Source of the DNA: DATGSL01 sp964645585
GTDB taxonomy: Bacteria; Verrucomicrobiota; Verrucomicrobiia; Opitutales; T3Sed10-336
Assembly (NCBI GenBank): GCA_964645585.1
Contig: CAZYAN010000003.1
Span: 1-64,000, forward strand
Direction: 5' to 3'
DNA length: 64,000 bases
In this document: piece by piece, positions 52,548-63,979 of the stretch
How the letters are laid out: every line of letters begins with the position of its first letter
How positions within the stretch are numbered: position 1 is the stretch's first letter
Program-made: the position numbers and the translations under genes
Notes under the pieces: generated by a model
Database searches by the model: none
What the model was told of the DNA's origin: nothing
The model's input: the letters and a program-made list of their open reading frames with translations, nothing else

Positions 52548-54317
52548 CTAGGACCTCAAATGTTCCGCGATAATTTCCGCAATCCGCTGAGGCCCCTGGG
52601 CGACCGGCGCCTTCTCGACGTCACCGCCCGCTCGGAGCTTGAGTTCAACGATTCCTTCCTTGAGACCGCGCCCGCCGACAGTCACGCGCAAAGGGATCCC
52701 GATCAGGTCGGCGTCTTTGAATTTTACTCCGGGCCGTTCTTCGCGATCATCGATTAGCACCTCCGCGCCGGCGTCCTTTGCGGCACGCGCAAGTCCAAGA
52801 CCTGTCTCGCGAACGGTTTCGTCAGACGGATCGAGAAGAACAATCTCCACATGGTACGGTGCGACGCTCCAGGGCCAGATAATGCCGTCGGCGTCATGAC
52901 ATTGCTCGATCACCGCTTGAAAGGTTCGGCTGATTCCGATGCCGTAACAGCCCATCACGATCGGCCTGGCCTGTCCGGACTCGTCGGTATAGGTCGCCTC
53001 AAAAGCTTCGGTATATTTGGTGCCAAGCTTGAAAATGTGACCGACCTCGATGGCGCGGCGAATTTGCAGCGGCTTCCCCGAAAGCGGACACGGCTCGCCC
53101 GCCTGCACGCTCCGGAAATCGCCAAATCGGGTGATCGCGAGGTCGCGTTTCACATTAACGTTGCGCACATGGAAGCCGTCCTTGTTGGCGCCGGTCACGC
53201 CGTTGCCAATCAGCCGAATTGTTTCGTCGGCAAACACGCCGGCCAACTTATCCGGATTTCGAATCGTTCCGCGAATGGCCCCCAGGCTTCCAGGCTGCGC
53301 GCCCATCACGTCAATCACTTCCTCCGGAGTCGCCGGACGGAACAGCGAGAATCCGAGCGAGCCGAGTTTTGCCTCCTCCAGCTCGTCCTGACCGCGCAAG
53401 ATAATCACGACCGGTTTGCCGTCGCAGATATACACGAGCGTCTTAAACTGCTCCCCCGCCGGAATATGATACGGCGCTTCCTCGAGACCGGCGATCGTTG
53501 TCACTCCGGGTGTCGCAAACTCTTCGAGTTCACCCACCGGTTCCGCATCCGCGAACTCTTCGGGCATCAAACCGCTTCGCGCCTTTTCGCGATTGGCCGA
53601 GTAACCGCTTTCTTCGCAGTAAACAACATCGTCATCGCCGATCTCCGCGGGCACCATAAATTCATGGGAGAAGCTCCCGCCCATAACGCCAGTGTCCGCT
53701 TCGACCATGACAAAGCGCAAACCGCACCGGCTGAAGAACGCTTCGTAGGCACTCCGCATCGCATGATACACCTCCGTCGCGCCTTCATCAGTCGCGTCGA
53801 AGCTGTATCCGTCCTTCATCAAAAACTCCCGTGCCCGCATCAGGCCAAACCGCGGCCGGATCTCGTTTCGAAATTTTGTCTGAATCTGGTAAACGTTTTT
53901 CGGAAGGTCGCGATAGCTCGTAATTTCGTGACCGATCAGCGGAGTTACAATCTCTTCATGAGTCGGCCCGAGCACCTGCTGAATTTCGTGGGCCTTCCGT
54001 CCCTCGCCTTCCGCACTGGCATCGCTCACCGCATACATAACTTCCCGCGCCGCGTCCCAGCGCGGACCGCGCTGCCAGAAGTCGACTGGATGCAAAGCCG
54101 GCATCAGCAATTCCGTCGCTCCGGCCCGATTCATTTCTTCGCGGCAAATCTTCTCAATCTTCCGCAGAACGCGAAGGCCGAGTGGAAGATAGGCATACAC
54201 CCCCGCCCCGATTTTCCGGATTAGACCCGCCCGCAACAACAGCTTGTGCGAGGCGATTTCCGCGTCAGCGGGACTTTCCTTTAAAGTCGGGATCAAGTTC
54301 TTGGACCAGAATTCCAT
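52548..54317 (-). CDS. proS: Prolyl-tRNA synthetase (bacterial type)
   Basis: About 589 residues. It charges tRNA-Pro with proline. Class II motifs are present: motif 1 around residues 38-80, motif 2 FRNEIRPRFGLMRAREFLMKD and motif 3 GCYGIGISRTFQAVIE. A YbaK-like editing insertion (about 225-405) between motifs 2 and 3 and the C-terminal anticodon-binding domain (VEIVLLDPSDE) mark the bacterial form. The ATG at 54317 starts at the family N terminus MEFWSKNLIPTLKE. Confidence 0.96.
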   Translation of the reverse strand: MEFWSKNLIPTLKESPADAEIASHKLLLRAGLIRKIGAGVYAYLPLGLRVLRKIEKICREEMNRAGATELLMPALHPVDFWQRGPRWDAAREVMYAVSDASAEGEGRKAHEIQQVLGPTHEEIVTPLIGHEITSYRDLPKNVYQIQTKFRNEIRPRFGLMRAREFLMKDGYSFDATDEGATEVYHAMRSAYEAFFSRCGLRFVMVEADTGVMGGSFSHEFMVPAEIGDDDVVYCEESGYSANREKARSGLMPEEFADAEPVGELEEFATPGVTTIAGLEEAPYHIPAGEQFKTLVYICDGKPVVIILRGQDELEEAKLGSLGFSLFRPATPEEVIDVMGAQPGSLGAIRGTIRNPDKLAGVFADETIRLIGNGVTGANKDGFHVRNVNVKRDLAITRFGDFRSVQAGEPCPLSGKPLQIRRAIEVGHIFKLGTKYTEAFEATYTDESGQARPIVMGCYGIGISRTFQAVIEQCHDADGIIWPWSVAPYHVEIVLLDPSDETVRETGLGLARAAKDAGAEVLIDDREERPGVKFKDADLIGIPLRVTVGGRGLKEGIVELKLRAGGDVEKAPVAQGPQRIAEIIAEHLRS

Positions 54318-54583
54318 CGGTAAAATGGTTGAGTGACAAAAATGAAGATAAAGAGCCAAGCATGCGCGCAACACCGAAGGCGACGCAAAAGTAAACTGGC
54401 GCTGAAGATTCCCAAGTGGAAGGTGAAACGAAAAGGCGAGAACGACAAGCCGCCGGCTTTGCCCCGCTTGGGAGCCGTGCAGTGGCGTAGCTGGCTGATT
54501 CCGGCGACTGCCGGTCGCTTCTCCGCCGTCCAGAGGGTAAACTGTTGCGGCGTCGTTGCTGGTTCTCTACCCATTGAGCCTGC

Positions 54584-56578
54584 GTGAATCTGTTTCAACT
54601 TGATCGGTCGGTGGTGCTGACAGGCCTTACTGTATTCGGGATGCTCGTGGCGATTCTTGCTCTGTTTCCCGTGTCGGAAAGCGTTGCCGGTTTCACATCC
54701 GCCGTCGGACTCTCGCTTGTCTATATGGCGGGGGGGCTCCCGGCCGGCTGGCGGGCGACGGCCACCCTCATGAAAGAGAGGATTCTCGATATCGACCTCC
54801 TCATGGTCGTCGCGGCCATCGCCGCGGCCGCGGTCGGAGCGCCTTTTGAGGGAGCGGTCCTGCTCACGCTCTTCAGCATCTCGACCACACTGGAAGAACG
54901 CGCCCTCGGCCGGGCCCGGCGCTCTATCGAAGCATTGATGGGTCTCCGCCCGGAAACCGCGCTCCGTAAAAAGTCTGACGGAACGGTTTCAGAAATTCCG
55001 GCCGAGGATCTGCGGGTCAAGGATACTATCGTGCTGCGGCCCGGCGCACGCGTTCCCGCGGACAGTGTCATCATTCTCGGACGAAGCTCTCTGGACGAAG
55101 CCAACATTACTGGCGAATCGCTTCCCGTGACAAAAGGGCCCGGCAACCCGATCTTTGAAGCGACGGTCAATATCAACGGCGTGCTTGAGGCCGAAGTGAC
55201 AAAATCGGTCGAGGAGAGCACGGTCGCTCGCATGATCGCCCTGGTGACACAGGCGCAGGCGGCCAAAGCCCCTTCGGAACGATTCAGTTCCTGGTTTGGC
55301 CAGCGCTACACGATCGCCGCCATGACCGGCTCCACCCTGGCCTTCGCCGCTTTCTATTTTCTCGGACGAGGCTGGGAAGACGCGCTTTACCGAGCGGCGA
55401 CCCTCTTGGTCGCGGCAAGCCCGTGCGCCATTGTGATCTCGGTTCCTTCCGCGATCCTTTCCGCACTCTCGTCTGCCGCGCGAGGAGGCGTCCTTTTTAA
55501 AGGCGGCGGCGCGCTCGAAACGCTCGCGGCAGTCGACATTTTTGCCTTCGACAAAACCGGCACGCTCACGACCGGAAAAGCTTCCGTAACCAAGCTGGTC
55601 GCACTCGATCGCGACGAACGGCGATTCCTCTCACTCGTCGCGGGGCTTGAAGCTCAATCGGAGCACCCGAGCGCGGCAGCCATCCGACAAGAGGCCGCCC
55701 GTCGCGGAGTCGAACCGGCCGGCGTACGCGATGTCGTCAACCGGCCGAGCGCCGGGATCGTCGGCGACGATGGAGCCGGTCAACTGTGGGCGGGCAATCC
55801 TCGATTAGCGGATCAGATGGGCGCCGCCATCGACCACCCGGACCTGCGAGCGCTGGCGGCGGAAGCGGAAACGGTTATCTATGTCGGCCGGGACTCCGAG
55901 ACTCTCGGTGCGTTTACCGTTGCGGACTTGGCGCGCCCTACCTCCAAGCCGGCGCTCGCCGCGTTGCGCGAGGAAGGCGTTGGGAAAATTGTCATGATGA
56001 CCGGCGACCGGCGTCCCGTCGCTTTGAGAATCGGGAAAGAACTTGGGATGAAACCGGAGGACATTCATGCCGATCTGCTGCCGGAAGACAAAGTTCAGAT
56101 GACGGGCGATCTCGCGTCCACGAGCAAGGTGGCGTTCGTCGGCGACGGCGTCAACGACGCGGCCGCTCTCGCCCGAGCCGATGTCGGGATCGCCATGGGG
56201 GCGGCGGGTTCCGACGTCGCGCTTGAGGCGGCGGACATCGCGCTCCTGTCAGAAGACATGACACGGCTTGCGGATGCGCACCGTCTCGCGCGCCGGACAG
56301 CGGCGATCATCCGCCAAAACCTGCTCTTCGCGATGGGCGCCATGGTCATTCTTGTCGCCAGCGGATTGTTTTTCGACCTGCCGTTGCCGCTTGCCGTGGT
56401 CGGCCACGAAGGCGGCACGGTTCTTGTGGTGCTGAACGGATTACGGCTGTTGCGCGATCCGATCCGGGGCAAAGGTAAAAAAGAGAAGGTGAGCCAAAAG
56501 AAGCCTCTCATGGCCGGAGCAACCCCGCCAGCCGATCGACCGGTCTTCCACAGAAGAATCCCGCGCCGCGGGGAGTAG
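54584..56578 (+). CDS. P1B-4-type heavy-metal translocating P-type ATPase
   Basis: 664 residues from a GTG start. Motifs in order: TGES (near 185), the membrane metal-site S-P-C (AASPCAIVIS near 280), phosphorylation site DKTGTLTTG (near 323), S-E-H-P (near 365), TGDRRP, GDGVNDAA (near 520) and HEGGT (near 607). The SPC and HEGGT pair defines subgroup P1B-4 (Co/Fe/Zn-exporting CoaT/CtpD types), in contrast to the CPC of copper/zinc pumps. No N-terminal metal-binding domain is present. It is divergent from proS, with no cognate regulator nearby. Confidence 0.9.
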   Translation: MNLFQLDRSVVLTGLTVFGMLVAILALFPVSESVAGFTSAVGLSLVYMAGGLPAGWRATATLMKERILDIDLLMVVAAIAAAAVGAPFEGAVLLTLFSISTTLEERALGRARRSIEALMGLRPETALRKKSDGTVSEIPAEDLRVKDTIVLRPGARVPADSVIILGRSSLDEANITGESLPVTKGPGNPIFEATVNINGVLEAEVTKSVEESTVARMIALVTQAQAAKAPSERFSSWFGQRYTIAAMTGSTLAFAAFYFLGRGWEDALYRAATLLVAASPCAIVISVPSAILSALSSAARGGVLFKGGGALETLAAVDIFAFDKTGTLTTGKASVTKLVALDRDERRFLSLVAGLEAQSEHPSAAAIRQEAARRGVEPAGVRDVVNRPSAGIVGDDGAGQLWAGNPRLADQMGAAIDHPDLRALAAEAETVIYVGRDSETLGAFTVADLARPTSKPALAALREEGVGKIVMMTGDRRPVALRIGKELGMKPEDIHADLLPEDKVQMTGDLASTSKVAFVGDGVNDAAALARADVGIAMGAAGSDVALEAADIALLSEDMTRLADAHRLARRTAAIIRQNLLFAMGAMVILVASGLFFDLPLPLAVVGHEGGTVLVVLNGLRLLRDPIRGKGKKEKVSQKKPLMAGATPPADRPVFHRRIPRRGE

Positions 56579-56609
56579 GTCCGAACTGCCGCGTTCTTTG
56601 TTTCTTTCG

Positions 56610-57230
56610 CTAAAAAAGCAAAAAATACCCGACGACCCCGAACGTGCCGAGCGTCACGGTGAAGGCGATCAGCGCAATCAGTCCGTCACGTGCGACGACG
56701 GCCAGTCCGAAAGCCACAAGCGCCGCCCCGGCGCCATTCGCGCTGAACGGAACCACTTCCATAAACGGCATCACCGCGCCGATCAGCATGCAGACCAGCG
56801 CCAAGACCCGCACGCCGGTATTGCCGGTTATTATACAGAGGCGAGGACGGAGCAGACTGTCGATAAAATGCGCCGGCCGACGAAGCCAGCCGAGTCCTTT
56901 TCGAAGCGTTTCCCGTTCAACGGATCGCCGCAAAAGCCAGCCGGGGAGCCATAGGTGGTCACGTCGCACCAGCATTTGCGCCGCCACAATGATGACTAAG
57001 ATCCCAAGGATTCCAGGCACGCCGGGAATGTCTCCGATGACCGGCATCATCGTGATCAGCCCGGCTAGCAGCAGCAGCGGCCCGAATGACCGACGGCCCA
57101 CTTTGTCTAAGACCGCGTCCAAGGTCACACGCCCGTCCGCGTCATCAGCCTCATCCAAGAGGTCGAGCAACTGCTCGAGGTCCGTAATTTCCTCCCTCTC
57201 CTTTTTGCCCCCCATCGCCGTCCCGGACAT
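56610..57230 (-). CDS. ExoD-like membrane protein
   Basis: About 206 residues. A short cytoplasmic stretch (LEQLLDLLDEADD) is followed by four or five membrane segments with S-F-G-P-L-L-L-L-A-G-L-I and P-G-V-P-G-I-L-G-I-L, the ExoD (PF06055) signature. ExoD was linked to exopolysaccharide synthesis in rhizobia, but its molecular role is unresolved. The ATG at 57230 is used; a much longer reading frame upstream overlaps sdhB and is not credible. It is convergent with the ATPase gene. Confidence 0.83.
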   Translation of the reverse strand: MSGTAMGGKKEREEITDLEQLLDLLDEADDADGRVTLDAVLDKVGRRSFGPLLLLAGLITMMPVIGDIPGVPGILGILVIIVAAQMLVRRDHLWLPGWLLRRSVERETLRKGLGWLRRPAHFIDSLLRPRLCIITGNTGVRVLALVCMLIGAVMPFMEVVPFSANGAGAALVAFGLAVVARDGLIALIAFTVTLGTFGVVGYFLLF

Positions 57231-57358
57231 TATCCCGCAAAAGGCGGGGCTCGTAAAGCCGGAGCGGAAACTCGGGCATGCGAACAACTCTCCCTCGCAC
57301 CAGCCACGCCGCCACGCGGCAGGCGGGATGGCGTTTGCTGGAGGGGGGCGGCGTTGTT

Positions 57359-58131
57359 TTACTTCGCCATCGTCGGCTTCGCCCGAATCCGGCTTTTCAC
57401 GGTCGCCTTCAAGTACTGACGATTGAGCATGCCGATGAAATCCTCGCTGATGCTCTTCGGACAGACGGCTGAACACTCGTAGTAGTTAGTGCAATTGCCA
57501 AAGCCGGCTTCGTCCATCGCGGCGACCATCTTCAACACGCGCTGGTCCTTTTCCGGCTGGCCCTGCGGCAGAAGGTTCAGATGCGCTGCCTTGGCGGCCA
57601 CAAAAAGCATCGCGGAGGCGTTCTTACAAGCCGCGACGCAGGCCCCGCACCCAATACAGGCGGCGGCATCCATCGCGAGATCCGAGGTATCTTTTGGCAC
57701 GAGCGTGGAATTCGCCTCGCTCGCGCTTCCCGTGCGGACCGAAATGAATCCGCCGGCCTGGATGATCTTGTCGAACGCGCTTCGGTTGACGACCAGGTCC
57801 TTCAGGACCGGAAAGGCTTTGGCCTGGAACGGCTCAACCACAATCTCGTCGCCGTCCTTAAAGTGACGCATGTGCAGCTGACAGGTCGCCAGCCCCCGCT
57901 CGGGTCCGTGCGGAATACCGTTGATCGTGCAGGAGCACGAACCGCAAATACCTTCCCGGCAATCGCTGTCGAAGGCAATCGGTTCCTCGCCTTTCGCGAT
58001 CAGGCGCTCGTTAACGACGTCGAGCATCTCCAGGAACGACATGTCCGGAGAAATGTCCGGCGCATCGTATTCAACGAGCGTTCCCGGGCTGTCAGCGTCT
58101 TTCTGTCTCCAAACTTTTAGTTTGAGATTCA

Positions 58132-58132
<1 letters not shown>
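57359..58132 (-). CDS. sdhB: Succinate dehydrogenase / fumarate reductase iron-sulfur subunit
   Basis: About 257 residues. The [2Fe-2S] cluster ligands are in CREGICGSCSC ... CQLH, and the [4Fe-4S] and [3Fe-4S] ligands in CIGCGACVAAC and C-T-N-Y-Y-E-C-S-A-V-C-P. It passes electrons from the flavoprotein to the cytochrome b. The start ATG overlaps the sdhA stop as TAATG, which fixes it at 58132. Confidence 0.95.
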
Positions 58133-60045
<1,913 letters not shown>

Positions 60046-60063
60046 GGACAAGCGGTGGGTGGA

Positions 60064-60741
60064 TCAACGGCCGTAACCGAGCAGAATCGCCAGCGGGATC
60101 GAGGTGTTCCCGACAAAAATGATCGCGGCAAAAAGCCATGAGATCGCCCCAATTATGCCGCGCGTGCCGGAGCTGCGCAACCCGAGCGTTTGCAACATGC
60201 TGGCGATGCCGTGACTGAGATGCATCGCGAGGAGCAGCATCGCCACAATATAAAAGGCCGACACCCAAAAACTGCTGAAGCCGGCAATCACCATCCCGTA
60301 GACATCGGGGCGCCCGGCACTGTCGAGCATTTCGCGATACTCCGGGTGCGTAACCTGCACGGTGAAATGCATCAGGTGATAAATGACGAACGCAAAGATG
60401 ATCACGCCGCTCCAGCGCATCGTGCGCGAGGCGTAGGTTGCCTGAATCGTCCCTTCGCGCTTGTAATTACTCGGCCGCGCCTGACGGTTCTCGATTGTCA
60501 GGCTGACAGCGGCCCAGATATGGAGACCGGTTACCGCCAGCAGTCCGAGGCGCGCGACCCAGAGCAAAGCCGGCATCGCGTGGAGTTTCGCGGCATAGGC
60601 GTTCAGTTGCTCCTGCCCGATAAAAATCTGCAGGTTGCCCAGCATGTGCCCGATCACGAATCCAAGCAGGGCAAATCCGGTGACAGCCATGATTATTTTC
60701 CTCCCGATGGAGGAAGTGAACAAATTGGCTCCTGATTGCAT
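60064..60741 (-). CDS. sdhC: Succinate dehydrogenase cytochrome b subunit (single, diheme type)
   Basis: About 225 residues with five membrane segments. Histidines that can ligate two hemes lie in FVIGHMLGNLQ, TGLHIWAAV, VIYHLMHF and LAMHLSHG. This size and helix number are those of the fumarate reductase/SDH type in which one polypeptide replaces SdhC plus SdhD. It is the first gene of a CAB-ordered operon. Confidence 0.92.
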   Translation of the reverse strand: MQSGANLFTSSIGRKIIMAVTGFALLGFVIGHMLGNLQIFIGQEQLNAYAAKLHAMPALLWVARLGLLAVTGLHIWAAVSLTIENRQARPSNYKREGTIQATYASRTMRWSGVIIFAFVIYHLMHFTVQVTHPEYREMLDSAGRPDVYGMVIAGFSSFWVSAFYIVAMLLLAMHLSHGIASMLQTLGLRSSGTRGIIGAISWLFAAIIFVGNTSIPLAILLGYGR

Positions 60742-61080
60742 CAATGTGTCATGATAACGGTTCTATTGAGACCGGCAACCCAGCAGGGCCAACCGGGATC
60801 CCCATTCTTCGCACGCGAGAACCCGACTCATCCGCGGACCCAAACGCTCGGCACAAGAGGCCGAGGCAATGGCAAGAAACGGCACGGCGAAAAATCGTCC
60901 CAAGGGACCGGGTGCCAACGTAACAACTGCCTTCGCGCGGTCAATGAATGAAATCTTCTTATTAGTCCCCGCATGCGCATACAACGATTCTACTAATAGC
61001 CCTCGTTCGTATCGTGATTCCAAATTTCTCGTTCCCGTTCATCCGCTAAGGAAACCAACCAATCGCCGCGATCCCGCCTT
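60742..61080. other. Intergenic region upstream of sdhCAB
   Basis: About 340 bases between the sulfatase stop and sdhC. It should hold the sdh promoter. An inverted repeat TTATTAGT (60959-60966) / ACTAATAG (60992-60999) is present without a T-tract. A minus-strand frame of 86 codons (60763-61023) has no family-like features and is not called. Confidence 0.5.
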
Positions 61081-62595
61081 CTATGGCTCGCGCACCCCGG
61101 TTCCGGTCGGCGAATCGTCCAAATGGAAACGCGCCGCAAGCATGTCACGATGCCGCGCCACGATCTCGGCGTATTCAGGATCTCCAGCGAGATTGACGGT
61201 CTCGCCGGGATCATTGACGTAATCAAAAAGCTGCCGAGCCGCGCCGTCGTCGCCGCGCGCCTGATACTCCACGTAGCGCCAGCGAAGTGTGCGTATCGAA
61301 TAACCGAATCTTCCTTGCGGCGTCACCGTCTGCGTCACCGCCCCTTCCCGGCTTCGATGATCAGGATCATCGAGGACCGGCCGCAAGCTGATGCCGTCGA
61401 GGTATTCCGGCGCCTGCAAACCGCACAAATCAGCCAGCGTCGGGTAGAGGTCGAGCAGTTCCACCGGATGGGGAGCACGGCCGCCGCTGGCGGCAGCACC
61501 CGGCACTCGGATGATCAGCGGAACGCGCGCGGAGTTTTCGAAAAGGCTTCGCTTCTGCCAGAGCCCGTGCTCTCCGAGGTGATACCCGTGATCGCTCGTA
61601 AAAACAACAATGGTGTCGTCAGCGAAACCGAGCCGTTCGACCGCCTCCAGCACACGGCCAACCTGCGAATCCATATAGGAAATCGACGCCCAATACGCCT
61701 GGCGCGCCTGCAGCCGCTGCTCGTCGGTCATCCTGTCTTCCCTCCGGTGCGCGCTGAACCAGGCCACCGCCGGTTCCCGCGCCTTGTCTTGCTCCGACAA
61801 TTCTGGCAGTCCGACCTCCTCGAGCGGAATTTTCTCAAAATAGCGCCGCGGCGCCACGTAAGGTGTGTGCGGAAGGTAGAAGCCGACCGCAAGGAAGAAG
61901 CGGCGGCCCTCCACGCGGTATCTCTCCAGTTGTTCGACCGCCGCGGAAGCGGCGACCGCGTCGGTTAGCGGCGGTTCATGATTTTCAGTGGCAAGCCAGC
62001 TCAAGGTCGCTCCGAACGAACCGGGATTGAGCGAAAAGATCCGGTCGGTAATGTCGCGATCGTGTCCCCGCGGGTTGACGGTATAATTCCAGCTCAACGG
62101 ATCATCGGTGCTGCCGGTGCCGATCTGGTTGGGGACATTGTAATGATACAATTTCCCGATCCGCGTGCTGAACCACCCGGCCCGCATGAAAGCTTCCGGA
62201 AGCGTGACCGTCGCGGGAATGTGTTCACGAAAATGATTCAAGACACCGGTCCGGCCCGGGTTGGCATGGATGCCGGTGGCATGGGGCATTCGGCCGGTCA
62301 AGATTGAGGCCCGGCTCGGATTGCACAGCGGCTGCTGACAGTACGCGCGTTCAAACAAAACCCCGTCCGCGGCCAGCCGGTCCAGGGCCGGAGTTTGCAC
62401 CAGCGGATGACCGTAGGCCCCAAGGTCGGCATTGAGATCATCCGCCATGAGCAGCAGGACGTTATATGGACGCGTTTCCACCGCTTTCGCCGCGGCGGGG
62501 CCGAGCGTTGCCAGAGCAACAACGATACTCGCCAAAGGAGCCGCGGCGCGGCCGGCGAAACGGGAGAAGATGTGGCGGCAGAATGAAATAATCAT
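61081..62595 (-). CDS. Secreted formylglycine-type sulfatase (iduronate-2-sulfatase-like)
   Basis: About 504 residues. A signal peptide precedes V-L-L-L-M-A-D-D-L-N-A-D-L-G-A-Y-G, whose Asp pair binds Ca2+. The sulfatase signature CNPSRASILTGR holds the cysteine converted to formylglycine by an FGE-type enzyme. HTPYVAPRRYF, FTSDHGYHLGEHGLWQK (second metal site) and A-R-V-P-L-I-I-R complete the family. It resembles S1 subfamily members acting on sulfated glycans. The ATG at 62595 is preferred to a GTG at 62625. No maturase is seen nearby. Confidence 0.88.
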   Translation of the reverse strand: MIISFCRHIFSRFAGRAAAPLASIVVALATLGPAAAKAVETRPYNVLLLMADDLNADLGAYGHPLVQTPALDRLAADGVLFERAYCQQPLCNPSRASILTGRMPHATGIHANPGRTGVLNHFREHIPATVTLPEAFMRAGWFSTRIGKLYHYNVPNQIGTGSTDDPLSWNYTVNPRGHDRDITDRIFSLNPGSFGATLSWLATENHEPPLTDAVAASAAVEQLERYRVEGRRFFLAVGFYLPHTPYVAPRRYFEKIPLEEVGLPELSEQDKAREPAVAWFSAHRREDRMTDEQRLQARQAYWASISYMDSQVGRVLEAVERLGFADDTIVVFTSDHGYHLGEHGLWQKRSLFENSARVPLIIRVPGAAASGGRAPHPVELLDLYPTLADLCGLQAPEYLDGISLRPVLDDPDHRSREGAVTQTVTPQGRFGYSIRTLRWRYVEYQARGDDGAARQLFDYVNDPGETVNLAGDPEYAEIVARHRDMLAARFHLDDSPTGTGVREP

Positions 62596-62665
62596 GAGCG
62601 AGCGGCAGGAAAAACAACGGTTCACCGACCTGTCACGAATGCATCAAACTGTCAAAGGGTTTCGG

Positions 62666-63250
62666 CTACCGTGCTTCGATCTCGCGCCACAGCGGCTCGA
62701 AGAAAAAGAGCGCATTCAATACGAGCGAATGAAGAATTTTCCCTTCCCGTGCCCAGCGCAACGTCTCGGGAACCGTTGCGAGGCTGACTTCGATTTCCTC
62801 GTCCTGATCCCAGCGCGTCTCCCTGCGGAGTTCCGCGTTTTCCACCAGAACAAAGAAGCAGCGATTGTCGAGGATGGCGGGATTCGCCCAGACCGATCCG
62901 ATGATGCGGGCATTCGTCCCGACGTAGCCGGTCTCCTCCTCAAGCTCCCGCAGGCCCGCCTGCACCGGGTCTTCTCCTTCGTCGAGCATGCCGCCGGGAA
63001 TTTCCAGAGAACATTTCTCAACACCGAACCGGAATTGATTCACCAGCACGAGTTCCTTCGCCGGCGTCAGCGCCAGGACATTGACCCAATTCGCGGAATG
63101 AATCGCAAAAAAATCTCGCTCGACCCTCCGCTCCGGATGGTAGCAGCGCTTCCGCAGCACCGAAAACACCCGGCAATCCGCATGCGGTTCCACTCCGCGA
63201 ACTTCCCAATCACACAGATCGGATCCTGACTTCGACGCGTCACAAGACAT
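62666..63250 (-). CDS. Nudix hydrolase (ADP-ribose pyrophosphatase-like)
   Basis: 194 residues. The Nudix box G-x5-E-x7-R-E-U-x-E-E-x-G-U is complete as GGMLDEGEDPVQAGLRELEE ending in E-T-G-Y, near residue 95, and E-I-P-G-G just before it is typical of the ADP-ribose pyrophosphatase subgroup. It likely hydrolyses a nucleoside diphosphate linked to a sugar or similar group in the cytoplasm; substrate choice is not readable. Confidence 0.9.
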   Translation of the reverse strand: MSCDASKSGSDLCDWEVRGVEPHADCRVFSVLRKRCYHPERRVERDFFAIHSANWVNVLALTPAKELVLVNQFRFGVEKCSLEIPGGMLDEGEDPVQAGLRELEEETGYVGTNARIIGSVWANPAILDNRCFFVLVENAELRRETRWDQDEEIEVSLATVPETLRWAREGKILHSLVLNALFFFEPLWREIEAR

Positions 63251-63349
63251 TCAGGCAAACTGGCAGCCGCGCCGGACTGGTTCAACTCAAACCATCAGCG
63301 GGCAATTCTCCCTCCGTAAAGTGCGGGTTCCTCCACGATTCCGCTGCCC

Positions 63350-63979
63350 TCACGGACGCGGAACGCGGATCTCCTGCCCGACTTGCAGCCGGCGCGGATC
63401 GACATCCGCATTTGCTTCCAGCAACCGCCCCAGCGGGATCTGATAACGCGAGGCAACCGCCGAAAGCGTATCACCGCTTCGAATCACATAAACCTCCATC
63501 TCCGCGCTCGCCGCGTTTTCCGATGCCCTCGACGATGCCGGACTCTGACTCTGAGCGACCGCTTCCGCCTCATCCGCATCAACAACTTCCGCTCCCTCGT
63601 GTTGCGCGGGCGCGGACGCGACTCCCCCGCCCCGCTGCAACCCCGTCAGCCGTTCCTGCAGCGTCCGCGCAAAGGAGAGGCTTTCATTCAGGTCATTTCG
63701 CACTCGGGTCAACTCCGCGCTCACCTGGTTAAACGCGTTCTGTGTGCCCTCGCGCAACGCGTCCACCTCGCGCTTCACACGCGCGGCGCCCTCGGAAATG
63801 CCACTCGAAACCTCCTCCACTTCCTGGATTTTCCCCATCAAATCCCGGACCAGCGAAACTTCCTCGCGCAACTCGTCCGTCTCCTGCTTGGTGCGGTAAC
63901 CGTAATACAAGCCGGCAGCGCCCAAACCGACGCCAAGCAGCGCCAATAAACCGAGGAGAAACTTTGAGCCGCTGTCCAT
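63350..63979 (-). CDS. LysM-domain membrane-anchored protein
   Basis: 209 residues. An N-terminal membrane anchor (LLGLLALLGVGLGAAGLYYG) is followed by a coiled coil (about 30-115), a low-complexity Ala/Ser/Glu linker and a C-terminal LysM repeat (V-I-R-S-G-D-T-L-S-A-V-A-S-R-Y ... L-Q-V-G-Q-E-I-R-V-P, about 160-207) that should bind peptidoglycan. It probably tethers the inner membrane to the wall or organises a periplasmic complex; the specific role is unknown. Confidence 0.8.
   Translation of the reverse strand: MDSGSKFLLGLLALLGVGLGAAGLYYGYRTKQETDELREEVSLVRDLMGKIQEVEEVSSGISEGAARVKREVDALREGTQNAFNQVSAELTRVRNDLNESLSFARTLQERLTGLQRGGGVASAPAQHEGAEVVDADEAEAVAQSQSPASSRASENAASAEMEVYVIRSGDTLSAVASRYQIPLGRLLEANADVDPRRLQVGQEIRVPRP

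Noticed and set aside
54333..54587. Plus-strand 84-codon basic frame between proS and the metal ATPase
   Set aside because: No ribosome site, no family, and it overlaps the start of the ATPase gene in another frame.
60763..61023. Minus-strand 86-codon frame upstream of sdhC direction
   Set aside because: No homology features and located in the likely promoter region.
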